64,000 bases of DNA from Haloarcula nitratireducens (GTDB lineage: Archaea; Halobacteriota; Halobacteria; Halobacteriales; Haloarculaceae). The position numbers and the translations under genes are program-made. A model generated the notes under the pieces. The model did not search any database, was not told where the DNA came from, and saw nothing but the letters and a program-made list of their open reading frames with translations. The stretch covers positions 1-64,000 of the forward strand of contig NZ_RKLT01000012.1 of the NCBI RefSeq assembly GCF_019599505.1. The letters are read 5' to 3'. Numbering within the stretch: position 1 is the first letter of the stretch; every line of letters begins with the position of its first letter. Positions 54,320-62,765 of the stretch are shown piece by piece.

Positions 54320-55156
54320 TTAGGTCTCGGGGCCAGTGATACCGCGGATAAAGTACCGCTGCATCCCGACAAACAGGATAACGACGGGGATGATGAACAG
54401 GATGGAACTCGCCATGAGACTACCCCACTCGATGGTGTAGCGGTTCATCATCCCATACATCATCACTGGGACTGTCCGCTTATCGCCCGACTGCATCAGC
54501 GTGTTGGCAAAGAGGAACTCTTGCCACGCGATGACGAACGCGAACAGCGCCGTGGCGATGATACCCGGTTTGGCCATCGGGAGTGCTATTCGTAGATAGA
54601 TCTGGAGTTCATTCATCCCGTCGATCCGACCGGCATTGAGCACGTTTTCAGGGATGTTCTCAAAAAACCCAATGAGCATCCAGGAGGTCAGCGGGAGCAT
54701 GAAGACCATGTACGACGCGATAAGTCCTGGGTATGTGTTGATAAGACCGAACTGTTGGAGGATGAAGAACAGCGGCACGATGACCGAGACGATGGGCATC
54801 ACGCGAGTGACGATGACGTATACGGCCGTAATCTGTGAGCCGGGGAAGTCGAATTTGCCCCAACCGTATCCCGCGAGCGTGGCGAAGGTAATCGAAACGA
54901 TAGTCGATCCGACGGCTATGATGATACTGTTTATGAAGGAGGTCACGAACTCATCGCGATTGATCACCGACCAGTAGTGTTCGAACGTAATCGTGGTCGG
55001 GATGAGCGATGGGTTCGTCGAGAACATCGCACTCCGTGGACGTAGCGAGGAGACGAGCATCCAGAAGATGGGAAAAAGCACGAGGAGGAGACAGATGGCG
55101 ATTAGCCCGTACCGTATCCATTTCCGAGTTCGCGATTCGTAGGAGGACGTGCTCAT
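54320..55156 (-). CDS. Carbohydrate ABC transporter permease (MalG-type)
   Basis: A 278-residue inner-membrane permease with six helices. It carries the EAA-like loop NAGRIDGMNELQIYLRIALP, which contacts the ATPase, and belongs to the MalG branch of sugar importers. Its start overlaps the stop of the MalF-type permease gene by four bases. With the SBP and ATPase genes it forms a complete importer in the sulfated-sugar cluster. Confidence 0.92.
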   Translation of the reverse strand: MSTSSYESRTRKWIRYGLIAICLLLVLFPIFWMLVSSLRPRSAMFSTNPSLIPTTITFEHYWSVINRDEFVTSFINSIIIAVGSTIVSITFATLAGYGWGKFDFPGSQITAVYVIVTRVMPIVSVIVPLFFILQQFGLINTYPGLIASYMVFMLPLTSWMLIGFFENIPENVLNAGRIDGMNELQIYLRIALPMAKPGIIATALFAFVIAWQEFLFANTLMQSGDKRTVPVMMYGMMNRYTIEWGSLMASSILFIIPVVILFVGMQRYFIRGITGPET

Positions 55157-56079
55157 ATGCTACCACCTCGCTTGCGCAGGGCCCGAATATAGAAGAAGAT
55201 GAACACCAGCATTATCATGATCATCACCACGGACAGGGCCGAGGCGTCACCGTACCTGAACTGCTGGAATGCCAGCCGGTAGACCTTGACTGACAGGACG
55301 TTCGTCGATCCGACCGGGCCTCCTCCGGTCATCGTGAAGATGAGGACGAACTGATTGAACATCCAGATAACAGTCAACAGTAGAACGATTTTGAGGACTG
55401 GCAATAGAGACGGAATGGTGATATGACGGAGTCGGGCGAAAAACGGCGCACCGTCTATCTTCGCCGCGTTGTGGAGTGATTCGTCCATCCCCTGAAGCCC
55501 GGCAAGCACCATGATCATGACGAACGGGAACTGTTTCCAGAGTGCAGAGACAATAACGGCGAACATCGCGGTATCCGGGTTTCCAAGCCACGCGATGCCT
55601 TCGTTTATAAGGCCGCCTCTGACCAGCAGCTCGTTAACAATCCCGAACTGGGGAGAGTACATCCAACTGAAGATGATAGAGGTGACGATCGTCGGGGTCA
55701 CCCACGGAATGAGAAAGCCGGCTCGAACCGCGCTTTTCGCCGGGAATTTCGTGTTCAAGAGCAGTGCCAGGCCAAAGCCGACGACCAGCTGGAGTGCGAC
55801 ACCACCGACGACCCAGACGAACGTATTGAACATTACGTTCGGGAACCAGTTAGACGTGAACAGCGTGACGTATTTCGACACACCGACGAAATTTTCCACG
55901 CCGCCCGACGTGAGATTGTGAAGACTTAGACGGAACGTCTCAATCAATGGGTAGGTGATTAAAACGAGCATCAACAGCACCGCAGGTGCAATGAACAGGA
56001 GACCCGGATTAATCTCCCTGTCCGTCAATCGCGAGCGTATTTTGATGAAATTTTCACGTACTGATTCTTGGAATTCCAT
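55153..56079 (-). CDS. Carbohydrate ABC transporter permease (MalF-type)
   Basis: A 308-residue permease from the ATG at 56079 (MEFQESVRENFIKIRSRL); the in-frame ATG at 56103 is less likely. Six helices and the EAA-like loop HNAAKIDGAPFFARLRHITI mark it as the MalF-type subunit of a sugar importer. It is coupled to the MalG-type gene by ATGA and follows the substrate-binding protein gene. Confidence 0.92.
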   Translation of the reverse strand: MEFQESVRENFIKIRSRLTDREINPGLLFIAPAVLLMLVLITYPLIETFRLSLHNLTSGGVENFVGVSKYVTLFTSNWFPNVMFNTFVWVVGGVALQLVVGFGLALLLNTKFPAKSAVRAGFLIPWVTPTIVTSIIFSWMYSPQFGIVNELLVRGGLINEGIAWLGNPDTAMFAVIVSALWKQFPFVMIMVLAGLQGMDESLHNAAKIDGAPFFARLRHITIPSLLPVLKIVLLLTVIWMFNQFVLIFTMTGGGPVGSTNVLSVKVYRLAFQQFRYGDASALSVVMIMIMLVFIFFYIRALRKRGGSI

Positions 56080-56166
56080 ATATTGTAATCGATGTTGTAC
56101 CAATTATTGGGTGGGCTCAAAAAGCTACCGTCGACTTGGCCTACGCAACGAACGGCACTAAGGCAG

Positions 56167-57567
56167 TCATTCGATGGCCTGTTGATTGGCCTGCTGGTTC
56201 GCCTGTTCCATCGCCTTTTGGGCCGACATCTTTCCGCTGATGATGTTCTGGACCGCCGACTGGGTGATGGAGTTCAGCGTCCCGACGTTGGCCGAGAGGT
56301 ACGGCCACCCACTGTTGCTGATTTGATCTTGGAAGACCTGGCCGACATCTCGGTCAAGGCCGTCCGTGTACCCCTCGAAGTACGCATCCCACGCAGTCGA
56401 CAGCGACGGGACGAGACCGGACCACTTAGCCTGGCGCTCCGCCGTCATCAGGTACTCGAGAAGGCTCCAAGACTGGCGCTTGCGTTCATCCGAGATGCTC
56501 TTCGCGATGCCCCAGGTTGGGGATCCGCCGAATCCGGATGGGGAAGCGTTGCCGAGTGTCGGGACGTACGTGATGCCAAACTCAATGTCCGATTCCTCTT
56601 TGATAATTGCCGACTCCCACGACCCGACAAGGTACATCGACGTCTGTCCCTCAATCATCAGGTTCCGGCTGTTTATCGCGTTGTTGCTCAGCGTCCCCTG
56701 AGGCATTAGGTTCTCGCTGGACATCGTCTCGTACATTTCAGCAGCGCCGATGAACTCGTCGGCGGTATACTGTGGCTTGCCGTCGACGACCGTCGAGTTG
56801 AGGTCACCGCGCGACCAAGCGTTGCTGTAGAACTGAAGACCAGTGTGGATGTGGTCGGCACCCGAGAATCCGAGTGGACGAATTCCGACCTCCTCTTTGA
56901 TATCGCGCGCGACATTCAACATCCCTTCGGGTGATCCAAAGTAGTCCTGGGGACTCATCGGATCGTAGCCGGCCTGTTCGACGTGACCGGCGTGGTAGTA
57001 GAGTGCACCCCAGTGACCGATCATCATCGGGATGACCTGAACTGTTCCGTTGAATGGGCCTTCGGCATTGAGAATCGACTGTATGAGGTCTGTCTCAGCG
57101 AAGTCATCTGATGATATAGACGAGTCCTCAAGGAACGAATCTAGACTCGCCAGATAGTCATTCGCCGCGAAGTTGAAGGCGGCAACACCCATGACGGTCA
57201 TCACGTCGAACGGATTACCGGCCTCGAAACGCGACCGCTCGGTCTGTGTCACGTTTGCGGCCTGTGCGGTCTCGGTCACGTTGACTGACCAACCTGACTC
57301 GCTCTCCCACTCGCTCACATACTGGTGAAATGCCTCCAAGTTATCCGACGACAACTGGCCGCTGAAGATATTCATTTCGAGCGTCCCGCCGCTTGACCCG
57401 TCGCCGCCGTCGGTTGAGCCCGAACCATTACCTCCATTACCCGATGAGCCGTCGCCGCTGCCTCCGTCCCCGCCACATCCAGCGAGGAATATGGAACCCG
57501 TCGTCCCTGCGGCTGTTAGGAATTTACGTCTACTCTTGCGGAGCTTGCCGTTGTTGCTACCCGCCAT
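56167..57567 (-). CDS. Carbohydrate ABC transporter substrate-binding lipoprotein
   Basis: A 466-residue solute-binding protein. A Tat signal (KSRRKFLTAAGTTGSIFLAG, then Cys31 as lipobox) and a Gly/Ser/Asp linker (about residues 32-62) tether it outside the membrane. The rest matches the MalE-like fold of oligosaccharide-binding proteins (NIFSGQLSSDNLEAFHQYVS, FGGSPTWGIAKSISDERKRQ). It delivers sugar, probably sulfated, to the two permeases encoded next to it. A palindrome and TATA-like region precede its start. Confidence 0.92.
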   Translation of the reverse strand: MAGSNNGKLRKSRRKFLTAAGTTGSIFLAGCGGDGGSGDGSSGNGGNGSGSTDGGDGSSGGTLEMNIFSGQLSSDNLEAFHQYVSEWESESGWSVNVTETAQAANVTQTERSRFEAGNPFDVMTVMGVAAFNFAANDYLASLDSFLEDSSISSDDFAETDLIQSILNAEGPFNGTVQVIPMMIGHWGALYYHAGHVEQAGYDPMSPQDYFGSPEGMLNVARDIKEEVGIRPLGFSGADHIHTGLQFYSNAWSRGDLNSTVVDGKPQYTADEFIGAAEMYETMSSENLMPQGTLSNNAINSRNLMIEGQTSMYLVGSWESAIIKEESDIEFGITYVPTLGNASPSGFGGSPTWGIAKSISDERKRQSWSLLEYLMTAERQAKWSGLVPSLSTAWDAYFEGYTDGLDRDVGQVFQDQISNSGWPYLSANVGTLNSITQSAVQNIISGKMSAQKAMEQANQQANQQAIE

Positions 57568-57595
57568 GCTAACATATCATTTAAAACATAGGCAT

Positions 57596-57613
57596 ATAAT
57601 TGTTTCCAATTAT
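57596..57613 (-). promoter_or_regulatory. Inverted repeat upstream of the substrate-binding protein gene
   Basis: ATAATTG (57596-57602) and CAATTAT (57607-57613) are exact complements around TTTC, 29-46 bases before the ATG at 57567. On the minus strand a TATA-like TTTTAAATG lies between repeat and start. This fits an operator for a sugar-responsive regulator. Confidence 0.4.
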
Positions 57614-57753
57614 TTTTGACATATCCCGGAAGTGATGATTGCCAATAGTCTACTGAACCAGATCTTATTCCAATAGCAGATGTTGTGCAGTGTCGTACGT
57701 AGTTATTCGTAGCGATTCTACATACAGCTGCTCCACAGAAATCCAATCGAAAG

Positions 57754-58881
57754 TTACCGTCCTTCTTGGATTTGTGTGGAGGGCTGTCCGGCTCGCTCCG
57801 GTACCTCTCGATACTTGATTGTCCGCCCGTTCTCGGCGAACAGGCATACGCGTTCTTCCGGAAACTGGAGCTCGATGATGTCATCAATAGTGGGATGAAT
57901 CGCCTCATTGACGCGAGCCACGATGCTGGTCTCGTCAGAGAGAGTCAAATGTAGGAGATTCTCACTGCCCAGCTCCTCAACCACATCGACCCGTGCTTGG
58001 ACAGACGAGGTGGTCGAATCTTCGACCACTTGGATATCTTCGGGTCGGATTCCGAACTGCCCCTGAGTAACTGACGGATCCAATTCAGTAGACTCGAGCT
58101 TGTATTGGAAGTAATCTGTGTGGACGATCCCGTTCTCGAACTGGGCGTCGATCATATTCATACTCGGCGATCCGATGAACTGGGCGACAAACGCGTTGGC
58201 CGGCTGGTTGTACACCTCTATTGGGGTACCTACCTGCTGGATGTGGCCTTTGTTCATCACGACAATTCGGTCCGCCATCGTCATGGCCTCCGTCTGATCG
58301 TGGGTCACGTAGATAGTGGTCACGTTCAGGTCATTCTGAAGGCGCTGGAGTTCGGCCCGCATCTCCGTCCGCAACTTGGCGTCGAGATTCGACAGCGGCT
58401 CGTCCAAGAGGAAGACGTCCGGGTCTCGGACCATAGCCCGGCCAAGTGCGACGCGTTGTTGTTGCCCGCCGCTGAGCTGCCCAGGCTTTTGATCAAGGAG
58501 GTGGTCAATACTGAGCATCTCGGCGTACTGAGCGACTTGGTCTTCCATCTCTGATTTAGACATGCCCGAGGTGTACCGGAGGCCAAACATCATGTTCTCT
58601 TTGACAGTCTTGTGTGGATAGAGCGCATAATCTTGGAAGACCATCGCGATATCTCGGTTCTGTGGCTTCACGTCGTTGACGACTGTATCGCCGATCCGAA
58701 TTGTTCCCTCTGACGGCCTCTGGAGCCCCGCAATCGTCTGGAGTGTCGTTGTCTTTCCACAGCCCGATGGTCCGACAAGGATGACGAACTCCCCATCCTC
58801 GACGAGGAGATCTATATCCTCTGCCCCAACCACACCATCGGGATACACCTTCTTCATGTCCGTGAGTTCGACGTCCGCCAC
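57754..58881 (-). CDS. Carbohydrate ABC transporter ATPase (UgpC/MalK-type)
   Basis: Motor subunit of the sugar importer, 375 residues. Walker A is GPSGCGKT (37-44), signature LSGGQQQR (136-143), Walker B VFLLDEP (156-162), and the switch His lies in YVTHDQTEAM. A C-terminal regulatory OB-like (TOBE) domain of about 130 residues follows, as in MalK/UgpC. It lies next to the binding-protein gene and completes a four-gene importer. Confidence 0.94.
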   Translation of the reverse strand: MADVELTDMKKVYPDGVVGAEDIDLLVEDGEFVILVGPSGCGKTTTLQTIAGLQRPSEGTIRIGDTVVNDVKPQNRDIAMVFQDYALYPHKTVKENMMFGLRYTSGMSKSEMEDQVAQYAEMLSIDHLLDQKPGQLSGGQQQRVALGRAMVRDPDVFLLDEPLSNLDAKLRTEMRAELQRLQNDLNVTTIYVTHDQTEAMTMADRIVVMNKGHIQQVGTPIEVYNQPANAFVAQFIGSPSMNMIDAQFENGIVHTDYFQYKLESTELDPSVTQGQFGIRPEDIQVVEDSTTSSVQARVDVVEELGSENLLHLTLSDETSIVARVNEAIHPTIDDIIELQFPEERVCLFAENGRTIKYREVPERAGQPSTQIQEGR

Positions 58882-59004
58882 GGTCAGATCACCTGTCTAC
58901 TGTGAGTGACCGCTTGGTTAACTAGGATCGGACAGTAAGGTACACTATTCCTCATGTAGAATCAGATTTCTGTGCCATCCTTATAAATATTTCTCGCCCA
59001 TCAA

Positions 59005-60534
59005 TCAGGGAGCAATGTCGAACCGTTCGTACTGCTCATCTGGGCAGTCAAGTTTTGCGAGTGCGCTTCGCATGATGGTCCGCATCCGATCCACCGTCTG
59101 TTCATCGGACGTAGCGAGGTTATCGTGTTGGTTCGGGTCTTCAGTGACATCAAATAGCAGCGGCTCGTCCAGTTGTTCGAATGACTTGCCAGGATAGCGC
59201 CAGACAGGAGTGTCGGTGTACGGGAGGAACTGTCCGGACTCGGCTTCGGTCTTCGGCTCGCGGGGTGTGAACCAAGAGTTCGGGTTCATCATCGTCGTCG
59301 AGTAACAGTACGTATCGACCGTACCATCACAAGGGAGGTGATACGTATGTGTGCCATCGGTAACGTTGACAGCAGAGCTCCAGTAGCCGTAAAGCGCCCA
59401 GTCTCGATGGCTGTCAGTTGCCCCATCTAGCAATGGTTCGAGGCTTCGACTATGCCGGTGATCGGTCCCTTCAATGTCCGCAGCGTCGAGAAGTGTCCCG
59501 TACACGTCCACCGCCGACGTTAGCGCGTCCACACGCTCTCCCATCCGCGGGCTGTCTGGCTGCCAGATGAAAAGCGGAGTGTGTGCGATAGTATTGTACA
59601 CTGGAGGATCGTTCTTCCCCACCCACCCGTGATCACCGAGCATGAATCCGTGGTCAGACATAACGACGACCATCGTATCTTCCCAGAGGTCACTTCTGTC
59701 GAGTTCGTCGAGCACACGACCGAACCATCGGTCGACCATCGTTATTTTCCCTGCATACTGGGCCCGCAAGAACGACAGTTCTCGGTCCGATAGTTCGCTC
59801 TGGCCCTCGTCAACTCGGCCGTAATAGGGCCAGTTAGTAAGTTCCACGTCGGTCGGGTCCTCGTCGGTATACATCGAAGCGTACGGTTCCGGGCAGTGGA
59901 ATGGCTCGTGAACATCGAAGCTATCGACGTAGCAGAACCAGCGGTCCCAGTCACGGTTCTCCCGGAGCCATTCGGCCGTTCGTGAGAACACACGTGGCGC
60001 GAAGAAATCCCGCTCGTCCAGTTCATCCATGTCAGCCACGTTGCGGGCGTACTGTGGGCGGTTGATATATTGGAGCGAATCAACGGGGTCCGTGTCACGA
60101 TCGCCAGTTTGGTCAACGAGTCGGTCGTTCGGTTCCTTCGGTGCGGTCCGATAGGCGTCGTGTTCGTGGCCTCGGACTAGTTCGAAGCCGTGGAAGCTGT
60201 CATAGTAGCCGTGGCTCCCGTGTTGGAAGTAGTGATAATGGTCGGTGATGAGTTTCGTGACCATCCCATTCTGTCGTGCGAGTTCGGGCAGCGTCTCGTC
60301 GAACGGCTCGACAGGCCCCCACGGTCGCCAGAGGAATTCCTGGGTCCCAGTCAGCCATTCGCGGCGTGCGGGCATGCACGGAAGACTTCCGGCGTAATGG
60401 GTGTCGAACGTTGCCGCCCGTTCAGCGAACCGGTCGAGATTTGGGGTCGCGACGTCGATTTCGAAACTACCGCCGTAGACGTCGAGGAGATCTCGTCGCA
60501 GGCTGTCGACTGAAATCAGCAGGATATTGTTCAT
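59005..60534 (-). CDS. Type I sulfatase (formylglycine-type) 2
   Basis: A 509-residue sulfatase from the ATG at 60534 (MNNILLISVDSLRRDLLDVYG). This start is fixed by its ATGA overlap with the DUF1450-like gene. The active site CMPARREWLTG holds the Cys to be converted (residue 53), and a metal Asp lies in ISVDSLRRD. VVVMSDHGFMLGDHG supplies the late Asp/His. There is no signal peptide, so it acts in the cytoplasm. The Cys context differs from sulfatase 1 (CSPSR), suggesting a different substrate. Confidence 0.92.
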   Translation of the reverse strand: MNNILLISVDSLRRDLLDVYGGSFEIDVATPNLDRFAERAATFDTHYAGSLPCMPARREWLTGTQEFLWRPWGPVEPFDETLPELARQNGMVTKLITDHYHYFQHGSHGYYDSFHGFELVRGHEHDAYRTAPKEPNDRLVDQTGDRDTDPVDSLQYINRPQYARNVADMDELDERDFFAPRVFSRTAEWLRENRDWDRWFCYVDSFDVHEPFHCPEPYASMYTDEDPTDVELTNWPYYGRVDEGQSELSDRELSFLRAQYAGKITMVDRWFGRVLDELDRSDLWEDTMVVVMSDHGFMLGDHGWVGKNDPPVYNTIAHTPLFIWQPDSPRMGERVDALTSAVDVYGTLLDAADIEGTDHRHSRSLEPLLDGATDSHRDWALYGYWSSAVNVTDGTHTYHLPCDGTVDTYCYSTTMMNPNSWFTPREPKTEAESGQFLPYTDTPVWRYPGKSFEQLDEPLLFDVTEDPNQHDNLATSDEQTVDRMRTIMRSALAKLDCPDEQYERFDIAP

Positions 60535-60731
60535 CGGTAGCACCTCTTCAATAGCTCCGCATGGCTGTCGCCGGTAATCAGCTCCCCGTCGACAACCAAA
60601 AGCGGCTCGCGGTAGCAGCGTCCACAGTGTTCGAGACACGGCGCGACCACGGTGGATGTGTCAAGTTTCTCAAGCCGGTTCCGGACTTCGCTGTCAATGT
60701 TACTGACGCACGCTTCGATACACTCTGTCAT
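60531..60731 (-). CDS. DUF1450-like small Cys-rich protein coupled to a sulfatase
   Basis: A 66-residue protein with Cys at 4, 8, 32, 36, 39 and 64. TECIEACVSN and APCLEHCGRCYREPLLVVDG match the DUF1450 pattern (CLxxCxxCY followed by a hydrophobic VNG/VDG), thought to be a thioredoxin-like or metal-binding fold. Its stop overlaps the sulfatase start (ATGA), so the two are made together. A role in Cys chemistry or Fe-S supply is possible, but nothing is established. Confidence 0.78.
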   Translation of the reverse strand: MTECIEACVSNIDSEVRNRLEKLDTSTVVAPCLEHCGRCYREPLLVVDGELITGDSHAELLKRCYR

Positions 60732-60824
60732 CGTGATACTTGCTCATCGGTCTATACCAAGATAGTATTTTCGTCGGTTTCTATGTGGTGCCGTGAACGG
60801 AGGGTGAACAGGGTTAATTCGGTG

Positions 60825-61790
60825 TTACTCCCGCAAGCGCGCGATTGCGATTCCGCGCTCTCCCGCAACGGAGTACAAGAGGTATCGCTCGCCTTCGTCC
60901 TCGAAGATAGCCGGGTCACGGACCTGCCGAACGGGTGTCCGCGAAAACCCAGATGTTGACTCCGAAATGGGTTGGTTACCCCCTTCGTAGGGCGTTTCCG
61001 GTTCGAGAATGAGTGTTTCGTCGTACGGCTCCCACTCCCGCCAGTCACGAGATAGATCAAGCGTCGACCTGAAGATGCGTTCCGGTCTGTCACCCCGGTT
61101 CGAGTAGTAGACGAACAGACGGTCATCGCTGCGCCGAACCGCCGGATGTCGCATCTCGTCGGGGAAGACTGTTGGTCCGGTCTCGAGGTCCGAATATTCG
61201 TCAGCCCGGCGATATAGGTGACCACGGCCACCCAGAAAGTACCACACGTCCCGGTATCGGAACCGTCGGAGGTACGGCGTCGCGAACGGCCCGGCCGTGG
61301 ACTCGAAGTTGAGCCCATCATGCGATTGGGCGACGCCCGATGCCTGTCCACCGGGACCGTCGAACTGCATGTACGTGTCGTAGTCACTGACCCCGTGGTA
61401 GTACAGCCACACCGTCTTCGTCTCGTGGTCAAGGTGAACGTCGGGTGAGGCGACGTGGTGTTCGAGCGCTGTGTCGTCAATGTGGAGTGTTCCTGGTTCG
61501 TACATCGTCCACGGACCATCCAGCGTATCGGCGTAGGCCAAGTAGATGTATCGGCCTTGATGATTGGCAAAATAGAGGTAGTACGCACCGAGCGGTTCGT
61601 CTATCCACGGCGGCGCGCGGACGAGTGAGGGGCCGTTGATGTTCTCTGCCATACCCGTCAAGTCAGTCGACTCTACTCCAGACTCAATGTCTTTCACCGT
61701 CTCAGGCAATTCTGCGAGCGGAGCGACCATCTCGGGCGTAACGATAGGGTTCGCGTCGAATCGCTGCACGTCCATGTCAAATGGTGGCAA
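60825..61790 (-). CDS. GH43/GH32-like five-bladed propeller glycosidase family protein
   Basis: A 321-residue protein without signal peptide. It shows repeated blade-like motifs: NGPSLVRAPPW with YLYFANHQGRYIYLAYADTL; ASPDVHLDHETKTVWLYYHG; RDVWYFLGGRGHLYRRA; HPAVRRSDDRLFVYYSNRGD; VRDPAIFEDEGERYLLYSVA. RDPAIFEDEG resembles the family's catalytic or substrate-binding Asp segments, but I cannot fix the catalytic pair, and relatives include non-hydrolytic members. The setting suggests action on imported sugar chains. Confidence 0.75.
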   Translation of the reverse strand: MPPFDMDVQRFDANPIVTPEMVAPLAELPETVKDIESGVESTDLTGMAENINGPSLVRAPPWIDEPLGAYYLYFANHQGRYIYLAYADTLDGPWTMYEPGTLHIDDTALEHHVASPDVHLDHETKTVWLYYHGVSDYDTYMQFDGPGGQASGVAQSHDGLNFESTAGPFATPYLRRFRYRDVWYFLGGRGHLYRRADEYSDLETGPTVFPDEMRHPAVRRSDDRLFVYYSNRGDRPERIFRSTLDLSRDWREWEPYDETLILEPETPYEGGNQPISESTSGFSRTPVRQVRDPAIFEDEGERYLLYSVAGERGIAIARLRE

Positions 61791-61852
61791 AGGACCTATC
61801 TAAGTGTTGTGGGACCACGGGGACACCATGTTCGTCGCTACATTGGAAGTGT

Positions 61853-62632
61853 TCAGGGCTGGTCCCAGTAGGCAGGTTGAACGCAGTGGAGACCACCGTC
61901 GACGGGGATGTTTGCGCCTGTGAGAAAGGATGCAGCGTCGCTGGCCAAGAATGCGACAACACTCGCGACATCTGACGGGTCCCCAAGGCGTTCCAGCGGG
62001 TAGGCTGCTGGGACGTCGTCATCCTGCGCCGTGATAACGGATTCGTTGCGTCCAACGCGAACCTGCCCGGGTTCGACACTGTTTACCCGAACGGCTGGTC
62101 CAAGGTCGACTGCGAGCGCTCGCGTCAAACCGGCGACGCCGGTCTTCGAGACGTTGTACGGGAACGCCCCGGGGACAGTTGAGGTAGCGTGAATCGACGA
62201 GATATTCGTGACAGTACCACGTTCCATGTACGGCAACGAATACTTGACGACGAGCCAATAGGCCCGGAGGTTGACCTGCATGAGGGCGTCCCACTCGGCC
62301 TGCGAGCACTCTTCGGCGGTCTCGGTCGTCATGACGGCCGCATTGTTGACGACGTGGTCGATTCCATCGAACTCGGCTGCGCTCTTGCTGGCTAAGCGTT
62401 CGATTTGCTCGTCGTCACCCAGGTCCGCGGCAACGAACGTTGCCTGGCCGTCGGTGTCCTCAATAGCATCGACGACCGTGCGGCCCGATTCGGCGTTCGC
62501 TTCGAGACCAGTCACGATAACCGACGCGCCAGCGCGCCCGAAGTGACGGGCTATTTTGGCCCCGAGGCCGCTCGTTGATCCGGTCACCAAGACTGCCTCT
62601 CCGGCGAAATTCGTGGTAAACTGTCCTGTCAT
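61853..62632 (-). CDS. SDR-family NAD(P)-dependent dehydrogenase
   Basis: A short-chain dehydrogenase of 259 residues from the ATG at 62632 (MTGQFTTNFAGEAVLVTG); an ATG two codons upstream is in frame. The Rossmann motif TGSTSGLG (about residues 17-24), the NNAA strand, a catalytic Ser in NISSIHATS and the Y-x-x-x-K motif YNVSK are all present, with SVEPGQVRV after it. It probably oxidises a sugar or sugar acid released by the sulfatases and glycosidase. Confidence 0.93.
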   Translation of the reverse strand: MTGQFTTNFAGEAVLVTGSTSGLGAKIARHFGRAGASVIVTGLEANAESGRTVVDAIEDTDGQATFVAADLGDDEQIERLASKSAAEFDGIDHVVNNAAVMTTETAEECSQAEWDALMQVNLRAYWLVVKYSLPYMERGTVTNISSIHATSTVPGAFPYNVSKTGVAGLTRALAVDLGPAVRVNSVEPGQVRVGRNESVITAQDDDVPAAYPLERLGDPSDVASVVAFLASDAASFLTGANIPVDGGLHCVQPAYWDQP

Positions 62633-62765
62633 GAACATAGTCTCTCACGAGCCGGATTAAATCTACCCGCGTTCGTGAATCACTCGAGTCGCCCACATGA
62701 TTTGACAGTACACTCGCCGTACTGCCCGACACTTATATCACCATAGTTGCTGAATGGACAGCCGC

